DNA of 64,000 nucleotides from Roseomonas acroporae (GCF_023223525.1 NZ_JALPRX010000009.1:1-64000), one strand, 5' to 3'; positions 19,639 through 29,016 are shown, counted from the stretch's first letter. Notes: a model not told the origin generated them from the letters alone. Translations and numbers: made by a program.

Positions 19639-21515
19639 CAGAAGGCCTGCCCCAGCCCGACATAGATCCCGTAGCCCGAGCTGCCCTCCTGCTTCTGCAA
19701 GGGCAGGGCGAAGTCGGCGCGGATCGGCCCGATCGGCGTCAGGTAGCGCACGCCCGCGCCGGCGCCGACGCGCAGGTTGGAGAAGGTGGGCGTCGGGTTG
19801 TCGCCCACCGCGCCGGCATCGACGAACAGGGCCATGCCGAGCGGTCCGCGGATGCGCTGCCGGAGTTCCACGCTGGCCTCCACCAGGCTGGCGCCGCCGA
19901 GCGGCCGGTTGCGGGAATCGCGCGGCCCGATGGACTGGAAGTCGTAGCCGCGCACCGAGCCGCCGCCGCCGGCGTAGTAGCGCATGTGGTAGGGCAGCGC
20001 GTCGCGGTCGGCGCCGGGCACCGAGCCCAGGGCGCCGCGCACCGCGACGATCGAGCCCGTATCCCCCCACAGGTCGAAATAGGTGGAGGCGTCGAGCCGC
20101 ATGCGCACGAAGGTCTCGCCGCCGCGCAGCTCGTAGTAGGGCGTGACGTTGGCGCCCGCCTTGATGCCCCGCGTCGGGTTCAGCGGGTTGTCGGTGCTGT
20201 CGTAGCGCGCCCCGAGCTGCACGCCGACCAGCGAGTAGGAGGTCCAGTTGCCGTCGCGCCCGGTGCGGCCGATGTCGAAGGTCGGGCCGCCCTGGAGCAC
20301 GAGCTGGTCGGTGATGCGCCGCTCCAGCAGCGCCGAGCCGGCGACGGCGTCGCGGTCGTAGGCCTCCAGGCGCTGGCGCAGGTAGGAGATCTCGGTGACC
20401 AGCGCGTAGTCGCTGTTGAACAGGTTCGGGAAGCGCAGGTTGGCGGTGGTGCGGAAGTTCGAGCGGCTGGTGCCGCCGCCGGAGCCGAGGCGCGACACCT
20501 CCGCCTCCAGCCGCAGCCGCTCGGCGCCGCCGAACAGGTTGCGGTGCTCCCAGTAGACCTGCCCGGTGGGGCCGAAATTCGTCTCGTAGGCGGCGGTGAA
20601 GCCGAGGGCGCGGCGCTTGCGCTCCTCCACCACGAAGGTCACGGGCAGGCGCCCCGACTCGTCCAGCCGCTCGGCGGCGCGGGCCTGCACGCTGTCGAAC
20701 ACGCCGAGCGCGTTGAGCTGGCGCCGGGTGCGGTCCAGCAGCAGCGGGCTGAACTGCCGGTCGGTGATGCGCCCGGCGATGTGGTCGAGCAGCGCGGTGC
20801 TGACGCGGGTCTGCCCGGTGACCAGGGGCCGGGCGAAATTCGCCACCGGCCCGGGGGCGAGGACGTAGGTCACGTCCATGGTGCGGGTGTTGTGGTCCAC
20901 CACCGCGTCGCGCGGGGCGGCGGCGGCGAAGGGGTGGCCGCTCTGGCGCAGCCGCTCGACCAGGGTCGATTCGGCGTCCAGCACGGCGGCGGCGCGGGCG
21001 GGGTCGCCCTCGGCGATGCCGAAGGGGCGGTCGGCGGCCTCGGCCACCGCCTCCCGCGCCTCGGGGGAGGGCATGGGCGTGCCGGCGGCGCGCACCAGGA
21101 TGCGGCCCATCGTGTAGCGCGGCCCGGGCTCCACGGTGATCCGGATCGGCACGCTGCGGCCGGGCTGGAGCTGCTCGACCAGATTCGGCGCGTCCGGCGG
21201 CCGGCCATCCACCGAGACCAGGATGCGGCTGGCGTAGTAGCCTTCCGAGCGCAGCACCGCGTCGAGCCGCGGCAGGTCGGCCTGGGTGCGGCCGATCACG
21301 CCGAGCGCGCTGGTCGGCGCCCGCTCGCGCAATTGCACGAGCTGCGAGCTGGCGCGCAGCGGGTCGCCGAGGTCGGAACCCTCGGGCGTCGTGATCTCGA
21401 TGGTGTAGGGAACCGTGCCGGGCTCCGCGGGGGCGGGTGCCTCCTGCGCGCGCGCCATGCCGAGCATCAGGCAGAAAGGCAGGGCGATGCGCTTCAGCGT
21501 ATGACGGGCCGGCAC
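19638..21515 (-). CDS. tamA: Outer-membrane Omp85-family protein TamA
   Basis: A BamA-like outer-membrane protein of about 625 residues partnering TamB. It has a signal peptide (hydrophobic core ALPFCLMLGMARAQ, cleavage after ARA) and POTRA domains up to about residue 260. The 16-strand barrel carries the GYDFQS and VRGYDF region and a terminal Phe (YVGLGQAF). GTG at 21515 is preferred because AGGA lies about 7 nt upstream; a TTG at 21530 is the longer alternative. tamA and tamB form a tight pair, with the murein endopeptidase gene 237 bp upstream in the same direction. Confidence 0.94.
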   Translation of the reverse strand: MPARHTLKRIALPFCLMLGMARAQEAPAPAEPGTVPYTIEITTPEGSDLGDPLRASSQLVQLRERAPTSALGVIGRTQADLPRLDAVLRSEGYYASRILVSVDGRPPDAPNLVEQLQPGRSVPIRITVEPGPRYTMGRILVRAAGTPMPSPEAREAVAEAADRPFGIAEGDPARAAAVLDAESTLVERLRQSGHPFAAAAPRDAVVDHNTRTMDVTYVLAPGPVANFARPLVTGQTRVSTALLDHIAGRITDRQFSPLLLDRTRRQLNALGVFDSVQARAAERLDESGRLPVTFVVEERKRRALGFTAAYETNFGPTGQVYWEHRNLFGGAERLRLEAEVSRLGSGGGTSRSNFRTTANLRFPNLFNSDYALVTEISYLRQRLEAYDRDAVAGSALLERRITDQLVLQGGPTFDIGRTGRDGNWTSYSLVGVQLGARYDSTDNPLNPTRGIKAGANVTPYYELRGGETFVRMRLDASTYFDLWGDTGSIVAVRGALGSVPGADRDALPYHMRYYAGGGGSVRGYDFQSIGPRDSRNRPLGGASLVEASVELRQRIRGPLGMALFVDAGAVGDNPTPTFSNLRVGAGAGVRYLTPIGPIRADFALPLQKQEGSSGYGIYVGLGQAF

Positions 21516-21752
21516 ATCGTCATCCTGCAATCCACCCCCGATTCCCGGCGTGAACTATGAGGGGATCGGGATTCCACGCCAGTGGGCACGCCGGTGGGAT
21601 AGCATCCCCGGCCGGGCTTGCGACCCGGCCGACGATCACGTCGGTGTCGGCCGCCTCACGTCCGCGCGAGGGCGGGAGCGCCGTCCGGCCCCCCTTGCCG
21701 CGCGTCGAGGCAGGGCCTGGCGGGCCGGCGGGGGCCGACGCCTGGAACGGCG

Positions 21753-22682
21753 CTACGGCGCGGCCAGCACGCCCGCGCAGGCGGCGGGCAGCCGGGGCGG
21801 CGGTCCGGGCGGCCGAGTCGCGGGCGCCCGCGAGGCCGGCGAGAACCACCAGTCCAGCGCCGTGCCGCAGCCATCGCCGGCCGGCACCGGCGCCTGCGGC
21901 TCGCACCCCGCGTCGCCGGCCGGGCAGCGCAGGCGCACATGCATGTGCGAATCGTGTCCGTACCAGGGCCGCACCCGGCGCAGCCAGGCGGCCCCCGCGA
22001 ACTCGCCGCAGAGCCGGCGCTTGATCGCCGGGTTGACGAAGATCCGGTCCACCTCGGGCTGCTCGGCGGCCAGCCGGATCAGCGTGGCATGGGCCGGCCG
22101 CCAGCGTTCCGGGTCCACCGCGGCGCCGCCGGGCAGCACCAGCGAGGGGAACTGCACCGACTCGCGCGCGGCCGGCGGCAGCGGGGCGCCGGACAGGTCG
22201 AGCCAGACATCCACGTCGAGGCCGGTCTGGTGGCTGCCATGCCCGAAGGTCATCGGCCCGCCGCGCGGCTGCGACATGTCGCCGATCCGCAGCGGCGGCA
22301 GGCCGGCCGCCCGCGCCCGCCCGGCGAGCCGGGCGATCGTGTCGACCAGCAGCGGCGTGCCCCAGAAGCGGTTGCGCGAGCGGCGCACCACCAGCCAGCC
22401 CGGCCCTTCCGCAGGCAGGGCCTCGGCGCCCGCCAAGCAGCCGAGGCCGGCGCCGCCGATGCTGCGCGCCGGCCCCGCCGCCGGCAGGGTGGCGCGGCCC
22501 CAGGTCTCGCGCGCCGCCTCGCGCATCGCCACCAGCGCGTCCTGGGCGGCGGCCGGGGCGGCGGGGAAAAGGGCGGCGGCGAGGGCGACGGCGAGGCGGG
22601 CGGCCAGCGGCGCGAGGCGGGCCGGGACGGCGCCCCGGCGGGCGGGAATGGCGACGGCATCCTCCCGAAGGCGGCAGCGCAT
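21753..22682 (-). CDS. mepA: Penicillin-insensitive murein endopeptidase (MepA family)
   Basis: A periplasmic zinc metallopeptidase (LAS/M74 family) of about 309 residues that cleaves peptide crosslinks in peptidoglycan. The signal peptide has the core RLAVALAAALFPAAPAAAQ. Zinc ligands are seen in FGHGSHQTGLDVDVW (His and Asp) and HDSHMHVRLRCP (His). Conserved Cys residues (CLAGAE, RLCGEF, RCPAGDAGC) match the disulfide pattern of MepA. The ATG at 22682 is the first Met ahead of the signal peptide, but no strong ribosome binding site is visible. The C-terminus carries an extra Pro/Ala-rich tail. Confidence 0.92.
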   Translation of the reverse strand: MRCRLREDAVAIPARRGAVPARLAPLAARLAVALAAALFPAAPAAAQDALVAMREAARETWGRATLPAAGPARSIGGAGLGCLAGAEALPAEGPGWLVVRRSRNRFWGTPLLVDTIARLAGRARAAGLPPLRIGDMSQPRGGPMTFGHGSHQTGLDVDVWLDLSGAPLPPAARESVQFPSLVLPGGAAVDPERWRPAHATLIRLAAEQPEVDRIFVNPAIKRRLCGEFAGAAWLRRVRPWYGHDSHMHVRLRCPAGDAGCEPQAPVPAGDGCGTALDWWFSPASRAPATRPPGPPPRLPAACAGVLAAP

Positions 22683-23110
22683 GGCGGGGAGCGATCCCAC
22701 GGGCGGGGCGGTCCGCCGCGACCGCCGCCGGGGGGGCGGGCCCGCCACGGGCTCGGCCAGCATGTTCGGACCGCGATCGGCCATGTCGTTCCCCGCTTCG
22801 CCGGGATGGGCGGCGCCCGGGATGGTGGCGGCCGGTCGGGGCGTCGGCAAGGCGGGGCGTCGGCAAGGGGGGCGCGGGTGGGCGACGGCGGCCGGCGCGG
22901 CCGTGCCGGAACCCGCGGGGGAGGGGGATCGGATCTTCGGCCCGCGAAGGGACCTACGAGGGAACCGGGGGGGCACGCGGGGGGAAAGGCCCCGGCATGT
23001 TGCCCTCACCGTCGGAAGGAAGATCCGCTACAGTGATGGTGCGTTGCAGCATCTGGACGCGACCGGCCCCGCGCCGGCCGCGCCGCGTGACAGACGGTTA
23101 GGAGTAGGCC
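22683..23110. other. Divergent intergenic region mepA / galE
   Basis: About 430 bp, very GC-rich, without a supported gene. The galE promoter is probably here: a -10-like TACAGT occurs at 23030-23035, with TCACCG 17 bp before it, a weak match. Small direct repeats of gggcgtcggcaag occur near 22840-22870. Confidence 0.4.
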
Positions 23111-24103
23111 TTGGCCCGTTATCTGGTGACCGGCGGTGCCGGCTATGTCGGCAGCCATCTCGTCCGTGCCCTCGTCGACCGCGGCGATGCCGTCGTCGTG
23201 CTCGACGACCTGCGCCAGGGTCATCGCGCCGCCGTGCCGCCGGAAGCCGAGCTGGTCACCGTGGACCTCGCCGAGCGGCGGCAGGTGGCCGAGGTGTTCG
23301 CCGGCTGGCGCTTCGACGCGGTGTTCCACTTCGCCGCCCTCTCGCTGGTGGGCGAGAGCATGCGCGAGCCGCTGCGCTACTGCGCCGAGAACCTCGGCAA
23401 CAGCCTGTGGCTGGCCGAGGCGGCGGTGCGCGCGGGCTGCCTGCGCTTCGTCCTCTCCTCCACCGCGGCGCTGTTCGGCTATCCGGAGCGGACCCCGATC
23501 GACGAGGACACCGCGCTCGCGCCGGTCTCGGCCTATGGCGAGAGCAAGCTGATGGTCGAGCGCGGGCTGGAATGGGCGGACCGCGTGCACGGGCTGCGCT
23601 CGGCCTGCCTGCGCTACTTCAACGCCGCCGGCGCCGACCCGGAGGGGCGGCTCGGCGAGGACCACGACCCGGAGACGCACCTGATCCCGCTGGCGATCAA
23701 CGCGGCGCTCGGGTTCGGCCCGGCGCTGACGGTGTTCGGCACCGACTACGAGACGCCGGACGGCACCTGCCTGCGCGACTACGTCCACGTCACCGACCTC
23801 GCCGACGCGCACATCCGGATCCTGGAGCGGCTGGAGCAGGGGAGCTGCCGCTACAACGTCGGCAACGGCAACGGCTACTCGGTGCGCGAGGTGATCGAGA
23901 CGGTGGAGCGCGTCAGCGGCCGGAAGGTGCCGCACACGCTGGGGCCGCGCCGGGCGGGCGACCCGCCGGTGCTGGTCGCCTCCAACGCGCGGCTGCGCCG
24001 CGACACCGGCTGGACGCCGCGCTACCCGGCGCTGGAGGACATCGTGCGCCACGCCCATGCCTGGCGCGTGGCGCATCCGCGCGGCTACGACGACCGCGGC
24101 TGA
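23111..24103 (+). CDS. galE: UDP-glucose 4-epimerase
   Basis: An NAD-dependent extended SDR of 330 residues interconverting UDP-glucose and UDP-galactose for envelope polysaccharide. It has the cofactor loop GGAGYVGSH (8-16), SST at 116-118 and the catalytic Tyr142 and Lys146 in AYGESK. GalE hallmarks include YFNAAGADPEG, EDHDPETHLIP and CLRDYVHVTDLA. It starts with TTG at 23111; GGAG lies 7 nt upstream and no better start keeps the nucleotide loop. It stands alone between mepA and the secretion genes. UDP-GlcNAc specificity cannot be excluded. Confidence 0.94.
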   Translation: MARYLVTGGAGYVGSHLVRALVDRGDAVVVLDDLRQGHRAAVPPEAELVTVDLAERRQVAEVFAGWRFDAVFHFAALSLVGESMREPLRYCAENLGNSLWLAEAAVRAGCLRFVLSSTAALFGYPERTPIDEDTALAPVSAYGESKLMVERGLEWADRVHGLRSACLRYFNAAGADPEGRLGEDHDPETHLIPLAINAALGFGPALTVFGTDYETPDGTCLRDYVHVTDLADAHIRILERLEQGSCRYNVGNGNGYSVREVIETVERVSGRKVPHTLGPRRAGDPPVLVASNARLRRDTGWTPRYPALEDIVRHAHAWRVAHPRGYDDRG

Positions 24104-24567
24104 CAGGCCTTCCCGCCGGCCGGATCGACCTGCGTGCCGGCGGCGACCGGGCGCCTGCCTCCCGCCGCCGGGGAGCGGCGCGGCGCGGAGGCCCGGGCGC
24201 CGGGGTTCACCGGCCCGCGCCGACCGGCATCGCGCGCGGAACCGCCCGGGAGGGCAGGGCAACCGCCGCGCGCAGGATCAAGGGGGCTGACAGGTCCTCA
24301 TCCGGTGCGGGCCGCGCGCAACCGCCGCGCGCAGGATCGGGGGATCATGCCGATCCACGTCGACGCGGACCGGCGTGATGCCGCCAGGGCCGGTCGGCCC
24401 CGGCGTCGGATGCCGGCGGCGCGGCGGCGGTAGGGGTGGCGGCGCGATGGTGTCGGGGTGCCGATGCCGGACGCATGGGCACGATGCCGGGGCCGCGGCC
24501 CGGCCGGCCGGGCCGCGGGCAGCTGGGACAGCCCGGCGCGAAGGTCCCGCCGGGCCGGCCGACAGCG
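24104..24567. repeat. Intergenic region with a 21-bp direct repeat
   Basis: No supported gene. A 21-bp sequence beginning gcaaccgccgcgcgcaggat occurs exactly at 24259-24279 and 24318-24338. The region separates the end of galE from the end of the leftward secretion genes, so a terminator role for both sides is possible, but no hairpin with a T-run was found. Confidence 0.5.
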
Positions 24568-24858
24568 TCAGGAGAAGCGGAAGGTGCTCGGCATGGCCGC
24601 CGTCGGCTCGGCGGCGGTCGGCTGCTGGGAGGCCTGCGCCTCCTTCATCCGGGCCTCGACCTGCTTCATCAGCTGCACGAGCCCGTTGATCAGGCTCGGC
24701 ACCTGGGCCAGCGGCATGATGAGCTGGCCGGCCGGGGCGACCTTGCCCTCGGGACCGGCCTGGCCGAGGTTGATGCGCACGACCCCGTGGGAGACGTTGG
24801 CATCGAGCATGCCGTCGGCGAAGATCGAATCCGGCATCGCGTGTCGTTCCTTATCCAT
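24568..24858 (-). CDS. Small hypothetical protein downstream of secretion genes (96 aa)
   Basis: I do not recognise this protein. It starts MDKERHAMPDSIFADGM, continues with a short beta-like segment (NVSHGVVRINLGQ) and then a helix with a hydrophobic face, ending in a Gln/Ala/Pro-rich tail. There is no signal peptide or membrane segment. The layout is faintly like DUF3467-type small proteins, which is only an impression. A second ATG at 24837 has AAGGA upstream and may be the true start (89 aa). It follows the HlyD stop by about 12 bp in the same direction, so it is probably the last gene of the secretion operon. Confidence 0.65.
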   Translation of the reverse strand: MDKERHAMPDSIFADGMLDANVSHGVVRINLGQAGPEGKVAPAGQLIMPLAQVPSLINGLVQLMKQVEARMKEAQASQQPTAAEPTAAMPSTFRFS

Positions 24859-24870
24859 TGGGCGCGCCGC

Positions 24871-26280
24871 TCACTGCTCCCGGAAGGCGCGGTGGAAGCT
24901 GTCGCGGATCGGCTGGGTGATGTAGCGGAAGAAGCTGCGCTCGCCGAGCTGCACCATCGCCTCGACCGGCATGCCGGGGGTGAGGTGGACATTGGGCAGG
25001 CGGGCGAGCTGGTCGGCATCGATCAGGATCTGCACCCGGTAGTAGGACTGGCGGGTGCGTTCGTCCGTCGCGACGTCGGAGGCGACGAAGGTGACGCGCC
25101 CGTTCAGCGACGGCACCAGGCGCTGCTTGAAGGCGGGCAGCCGGATCTGCGCGTCGAGGCCGGGATAGACCACGTCGATGTCGTTGGGCGAGAGGTTCAC
25201 CTCCGCCACCAGCCGGTCGCGCACCGGCACCAGCTCCATCACCGGATCACCGGCGCGGACCACGGCGCCGGTGTTGAAGACGCGCAGGCCGATGATGATG
25301 CCGTCCTCGGGTGCGATGATCTCGCGGCGGACCGAGACGTCCTGCGCGGCGCGCAGCCGCTCCTCGGCCTCGGCCAGCTTGCCGCGCACGTCGCGCAGCT
25401 CGGTGGAGACCTCCTGCAGGCGCTGGTCCTCGATCTGCTTCATCTGCGAGCGCGCCTCGGCGATGGTGGCGCGGGCGCGGGAGATCTGGCCGGTGATGTC
25501 GCCGATCTGGCCCTCCAGCGCCGCGGCGTTGCGCTGCAGCGCCAGCACCTCGGTCAGGCGCGACAGGCCCTGGTTCATCAGGGCGCGCTTGACCTCCTCC
25601 TCGCGCCGGATGAGCACGAGCTGGCGCTGCGCCGCCACGTACTGCTGCTCGGCCGAGGCGATCACGGCGTTCTGCTGCGCGACCCGGTCCGCCAGCACGG
25701 CGAGCTGGCTGTCGAGGCTGACCCGGCGCGCCTCGAACAGGGCGCGCTGGCCGGCGACAGCGTCGGCGGCGCGGACGGCGTCCTGCGCCGGCTCGCCGCT
25801 TCCGCCCTCGGCGCTCCCGGCGGCGGCGAGCAGGGCGGCGGGGAAGGCGATCTCGCGCGCCCGGGCCAGCTCGGCGGTCAGCCGCGCATCCTGGGCGAGC
25901 AGCGCCCAGCGCTGGGAGCGGACGGTCTCCACCGTGGCGCTCGACTGGGTCTGGTCGAGGCGCAGCAACACCTGGCCGGCCTGCACCCGGTCGCCGTCAT
26001 GGACCAGGATCTCGCGCACCGTGCCGCCTTCCTGGTTGGCGAGCACCCGGCGCTGCCCTTCCACCTTGATCTGGCCGGGCGCGATCGCGGCCTCGGAGAG
26101 GGGGGCGAGGGTGGACCAGGCCGCGAAGCCGCCGACGAACAGGGCGATCGAGGCCAGGCCGAACAGCATCACGCCACGCGTGCGCGGCCGCGGCAGGTCG
26201 AGTTCCGGCTCGGGCGCGGGAAGCCGCAGGGCGGGCGGCGCGGGGACGCCGGCGACGGGCAGGGAGGCGGCTTGGCTCAT
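24871..26280 (-). CDS. HlyD-family type I secretion periplasmic adaptor
   Basis: The membrane fusion protein of a type I secretion system (PrtE/HlyD type), 469 residues, linking the inner-membrane ABC exporter to a TolC-like outer-membrane channel. It has a cytoplasmic N-terminal tail, one membrane helix (about 37-57), and a lipoyl/biotinyl half-motif (GGTVREILVHDGDRVQAGQ). A long coiled-coil (about 110-300) follows, then the beta-barrel domain with GMPVEAMVQLGERS. Its ATG overlaps the exporter stop by four bases. No TolC homologue is in the window, so an outer-membrane partner must be encoded elsewhere. Confidence 0.94.
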   Translation of the reverse strand: MSQAASLPVAGVPAPPALRLPAPEPELDLPRPRTRGVMLFGLASIALFVGGFAAWSTLAPLSEAAIAPGQIKVEGQRRVLANQEGGTVREILVHDGDRVQAGQVLLRLDQTQSSATVETVRSQRWALLAQDARLTAELARAREIAFPAALLAAAGSAEGGSGEPAQDAVRAADAVAGQRALFEARRVSLDSQLAVLADRVAQQNAVIASAEQQYVAAQRQLVLIRREEEVKRALMNQGLSRLTEVLALQRNAAALEGQIGDITGQISRARATIAEARSQMKQIEDQRLQEVSTELRDVRGKLAEAEERLRAAQDVSVRREIIAPEDGIIIGLRVFNTGAVVRAGDPVMELVPVRDRLVAEVNLSPNDIDVVYPGLDAQIRLPAFKQRLVPSLNGRVTFVASDVATDERTRQSYYRVQILIDADQLARLPNVHLTPGMPVEAMVQLGERSFFRYITQPIRDSFHRAFREQ

Positions 26281-28109
26281 GGGGCGGCTCGGCTGGCTTC
26301 GAGGCGTACGGCGTTCGGGGCGTCGTCGGAGCGGGATTCGGGGGAGCGGGATTCAGGGGCACGGGATTCGGAGGAGCGGGCCTCGGCGGGCCGGGTCTCG
26401 GCGATCCGGGGCGAGGTCATCAGGCGCTTCATCACCTCGGCGCGCGGGCCGAACATCTCCACCGCGCCCTCGCGCAGCAGCAGCACCTTGTCCACGCCCT
26501 GCACCAGGGTCGGGCGGTGCGAGACCAGCACCACCGTGGTGCCGCGCTCCTTCAGCGTCTCCAGGGCGCGCAGCAGGTTCGCCTCGCTGTCGCCGTCGAG
26601 GTTGCTGTTCGGCTCGTCCAGCACCACGAGCTTCGGGTTGCCGAACATGGCGCGCGCGAGGCCGATGAGCTGGCGCTGACCGCCCGAGAGGTGCTGCCCG
26701 GCATCGCCGATCTCGGTGTCGTAGCCCTGCGGCAGGCGCAGGATCATCTCGTGGCAGCCGGCGAGCCGCGCCGCCTCGAACACCGCCTCCGGCTCCGCCT
26801 CGCCCATGCGGGCGATGTTGCGGAACACCGTGCCGTCGAACAGCTCCACGCCCTGCGGCAGGTAGCCGACGTAGCGGCCGAAATCCTCGCGCAGCCACTG
26901 GTACACGTCGGCGTCGTCGAGGCGGACATGGCCCGCGGTCGGCTGCAGCGTGCCGATCAGCATGCGGATCAGCGTGGTCTTGCCGGCCGCCGAGGGGCCG
27001 ATCACGGCCAGGCTCTCGCCGGGGGCGAGCGCGAACTGCACCGCCTTGACGATCGGCACCGGCTGGCCGGGAAAGCCGAAGGAGACGCGCTCCACCGAGA
27101 GCCGGCCGGTCGGCGCGGGCAGCGGCAGGCCGGCCGGGCGCAGCCGGGGCTGCGACAGGAACTGCTGCAGCCGCTGGAAGCACTGGCGCACCTGCACGAG
27201 CTGCTTCCAGCCGCCGATCAGCATCTCGACCGGCGCCAGGGCGCGCCCGAGGATGATCGAGCCGGCGATCGAGGCGCCCGAGGTCAGCTCCTGCTGCAGC
27301 ACGAGGTAGCAGCCGGCGCCGAGCACCGCGACCTGCACGGCGAGGCGGAAGAACTTGGTGAGCGAGACCAGCACCGCGGCGCGGTCGGCGGCGTGCTGCT
27401 GCGGCGGCATGCCCTCGGCCACGGATTCGCGCCAGCGCTGCATCACGCCGGGCAGCATGCCCATGCTGTCGATCACCTCGGCGTTGCGGGCGATGCTGTC
27501 GGCGCGCCGCTGCGTCGCCATCGCGGCGAGGTTGGCGCGGCGCAGCAGGCCGGCCGTGGTGAGCTCGTTCAGCAGCGTCAGGCCGAACAGGATCGCGGCG
27601 CCGCCCACGGCGATCCAGCCCATCACCGGGTGCAGCATGAAGATCACGGCGAGGTAGACCGGCACCCAGGGCACGTCGTAGAGCGCGAGCACGGCCGGCG
27701 AGCCGAGATAGGAGCGGCAGACGGCGAGGTCGCGCAGCGCCTCCATCCGGTAGGGGCTGCCGCGCAGCGTCGCCTCGATGGCGCGGGTGAAGCCCTCCGG
27801 CGCCACCTTCTGCTCCACCCAGCCGGCGACCCGCAGCATCACCTGTCCGCGCGTCGCCTCCAGCACCGCGAGCAGCATGATGGCCGCGATCGCGATCAGC
27901 GTCAGGTAGAGCAGCGTGTCGAGGTTGTGCGTCGCCAGCACCCGGTCGAAGATCTGCATCATGTAGATCGACACGGTGAGCTGCAGCAGGTTCACCACGC
28001 CGCTGAACACGCCCACCGCCAGGAACTGCGACCGGCACTGGCGCAGCAGGCGGGTGAGCGAGGTCTCCTTGCGGCCGCCCGGCAGGGCGAGGCTCGGCAT
28101 CCGGCTCAT
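26277..28109 (-). CDS. Type I secretion system permease/ATPase (PrtD family)
   Basis: An ABC exporter of 610 residues powering type I secretion of a protein, typically an RTX protein with a C-terminal signal. The membrane domain (about 20-310) is followed by the ATPase domain: Walker A GPSAAGKTT, signature LSGGQRQ, Walker B LVVLDEPNSNLD and switch VSHRP. There is no N-terminal C39 peptidase domain, which fits PrtD-type exporters. The C-terminus has an extra low-complexity tail of Ser-Glu-Arg repeats (SSESRAPESRSPESRS) encoded by an approximately 15-bp DNA repeat near 26327-26390. No cargo gene is visible nearby. Confidence 0.95.
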   Translation of the reverse strand: MSRMPSLALPGGRKETSLTRLLRQCRSQFLAVGVFSGVVNLLQLTVSIYMMQIFDRVLATHNLDTLLYLTLIAIAAIMLLAVLEATRGQVMLRVAGWVEQKVAPEGFTRAIEATLRGSPYRMEALRDLAVCRSYLGSPAVLALYDVPWVPVYLAVIFMLHPVMGWIAVGGAAILFGLTLLNELTTAGLLRRANLAAMATQRRADSIARNAEVIDSMGMLPGVMQRWRESVAEGMPPQQHAADRAAVLVSLTKFFRLAVQVAVLGAGCYLVLQQELTSGASIAGSIILGRALAPVEMLIGGWKQLVQVRQCFQRLQQFLSQPRLRPAGLPLPAPTGRLSVERVSFGFPGQPVPIVKAVQFALAPGESLAVIGPSAAGKTTLIRMLIGTLQPTAGHVRLDDADVYQWLREDFGRYVGYLPQGVELFDGTVFRNIARMGEAEPEAVFEAARLAGCHEMILRLPQGYDTEIGDAGQHLSGGQRQLIGLARAMFGNPKLVVLDEPNSNLDGDSEANLLRALETLKERGTTVVLVSHRPTLVQGVDKVLLLREGAVEMFGPRAEVMKRLMTSPRIAETRPAEARSSESRAPESRSPESRSDDAPNAVRLEASRAAP

Positions 28110-28113
28110 CGCG

Positions 28114-28554
28114 TCAGACCCCGATCCGGCCGAGCAGGTCGAGCAGCTCGCGCTGCGTCGGGGGGTGCAGGGCGACCCAGGCGACCGGCAGGGCGGCGAG
28201 CAGGAGGCCGCAGAGCGTGGCCAGCACCAGCTTGACGAAGCCCGGCGGCCGCGGCATCCGGCCGAGATGCTCCAGCACCGCGTTCTGGCGGATCTCGGCG
28301 ACCTGGTTGTGGAGCAGCCGGAAGGCGTGGCTGTGCAGGTCGGCGCTGGCCTGCCGGCGCAGCCGCTCGATCAGCTCGGGCGTCGCCGGCTGGCCGGCCT
28401 CGACCGCCATCGCGAAGGCCAGCCGGTCGGCGAGGCGCATCTCCTCCCGCTCCCGATCCGACAAGAAGTCGGCGAGCGACGGGATCGGGGCGGGTTCCGG
28501 CGGCACCGCGGCGTTGGCCTCGGGCTCGGAGCGGAGGGGCTGGACGGTCGCCAT
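28114..28554 (-). CDS. Hypothetical membrane-anchored protein upstream of secretion genes (146 aa)
   Basis: I do not recognise this family. It has a Pro-rich N-terminus and a charged helical middle (FLSDREREEMRLADRLAF, LIERLRRQASADLHSHAFRLLHNQ). One hydrophobic helix near the C-terminus (about 106-127, VKLVLATLCGLLLAALPVAWVAL) is followed by a short tail. The start at 28554 has GGAG nearby. Its stop lies about 4 bp before the exporter start, so it is almost certainly co-transcribed with the secretion genes. The arrangement suggests an accessory or scaffolding role in this system, which is inference. Confidence 0.75.
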   Translation of the reverse strand: MATVQPLRSEPEANAAVPPEPAPIPSLADFLSDREREEMRLADRLAFAMAVEAGQPATPELIERLRRQASADLHSHAFRLLHNQVAEIRQNAVLEHLGRMPRPPGFVKLVLATLCGLLLAALPVAWVALHPPTQRELLDLLGRIGV

Positions 28555-29016
28555 GGCGAGACGGGCTCCAGTTTTTGGAACGGCGATGGACGGATGGGCC
28601 GGGTATCGTCGGCGACGAGGACAACCGGAAAGTCGGAAGTCACGGCGAACGGGCCGGACGCCCGCACGCAGGAAAGCAGGCTAGCACGGATTCGGTAACA
28701 AATCCTGATTTCGGAACGCCGGCGCCAGCATGGACAAGCCTTGCCGCCGGCCGGGGGCGCGCCCCGTTCGATCGCTTCGCTCCGGCTTCTCCGTTCTGGC
28801 TTCCTGGCCGGCACGGCCAGGTCTTTCATGGCAAGTCGTATTACCGCGAAAGGATAGACGACGAACGAGTATTTTACAACCATAAGTTGTTTGTAATGTT
28901 TCGCTAATCCTGATCTTTAGTTGCGATTCGGTGTCGATCTGCGACCGAAGCGGGCTCCGCCCGGTGGCGCCCCGGTGAGGAGATGCGCCGGTCTCCGGCG
29001 CGCCTCCCCCGTCGCG
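28555..29016. other. Upstream region of the secretion operon, AT-rich core
   Basis: About 460 bp without a gene. The first part is GC-rich; bases 28830-28920 are the most AT-rich stretch of the neighbourhood, with a small inverted repeat acaac/gttgt at 28876-28890. It lies between the response-regulator stop and the secretion operon, so it should hold that operon's promoter. Confidence 0.45.
28851..28879 (-). promoter_or_regulatory. Candidate promoter for the secretion operon
   Basis: On the minus strand TTGTAA (28879-28874) and TATCCT (28856-28851) are separated by exactly 17 bp, each matching four of six sigma-70 consensus bases. It lies about 290 bp upstream of the first secretion gene. 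Prediction only. Confidence 0.35.

Noticed and set aside
16348-19665. Plus-strand open frame of about 1100 codons opposite tamB
   Set aside because: Antisense to a gene with unmistakable TamB features; low-complexity His/Arg-rich translation.
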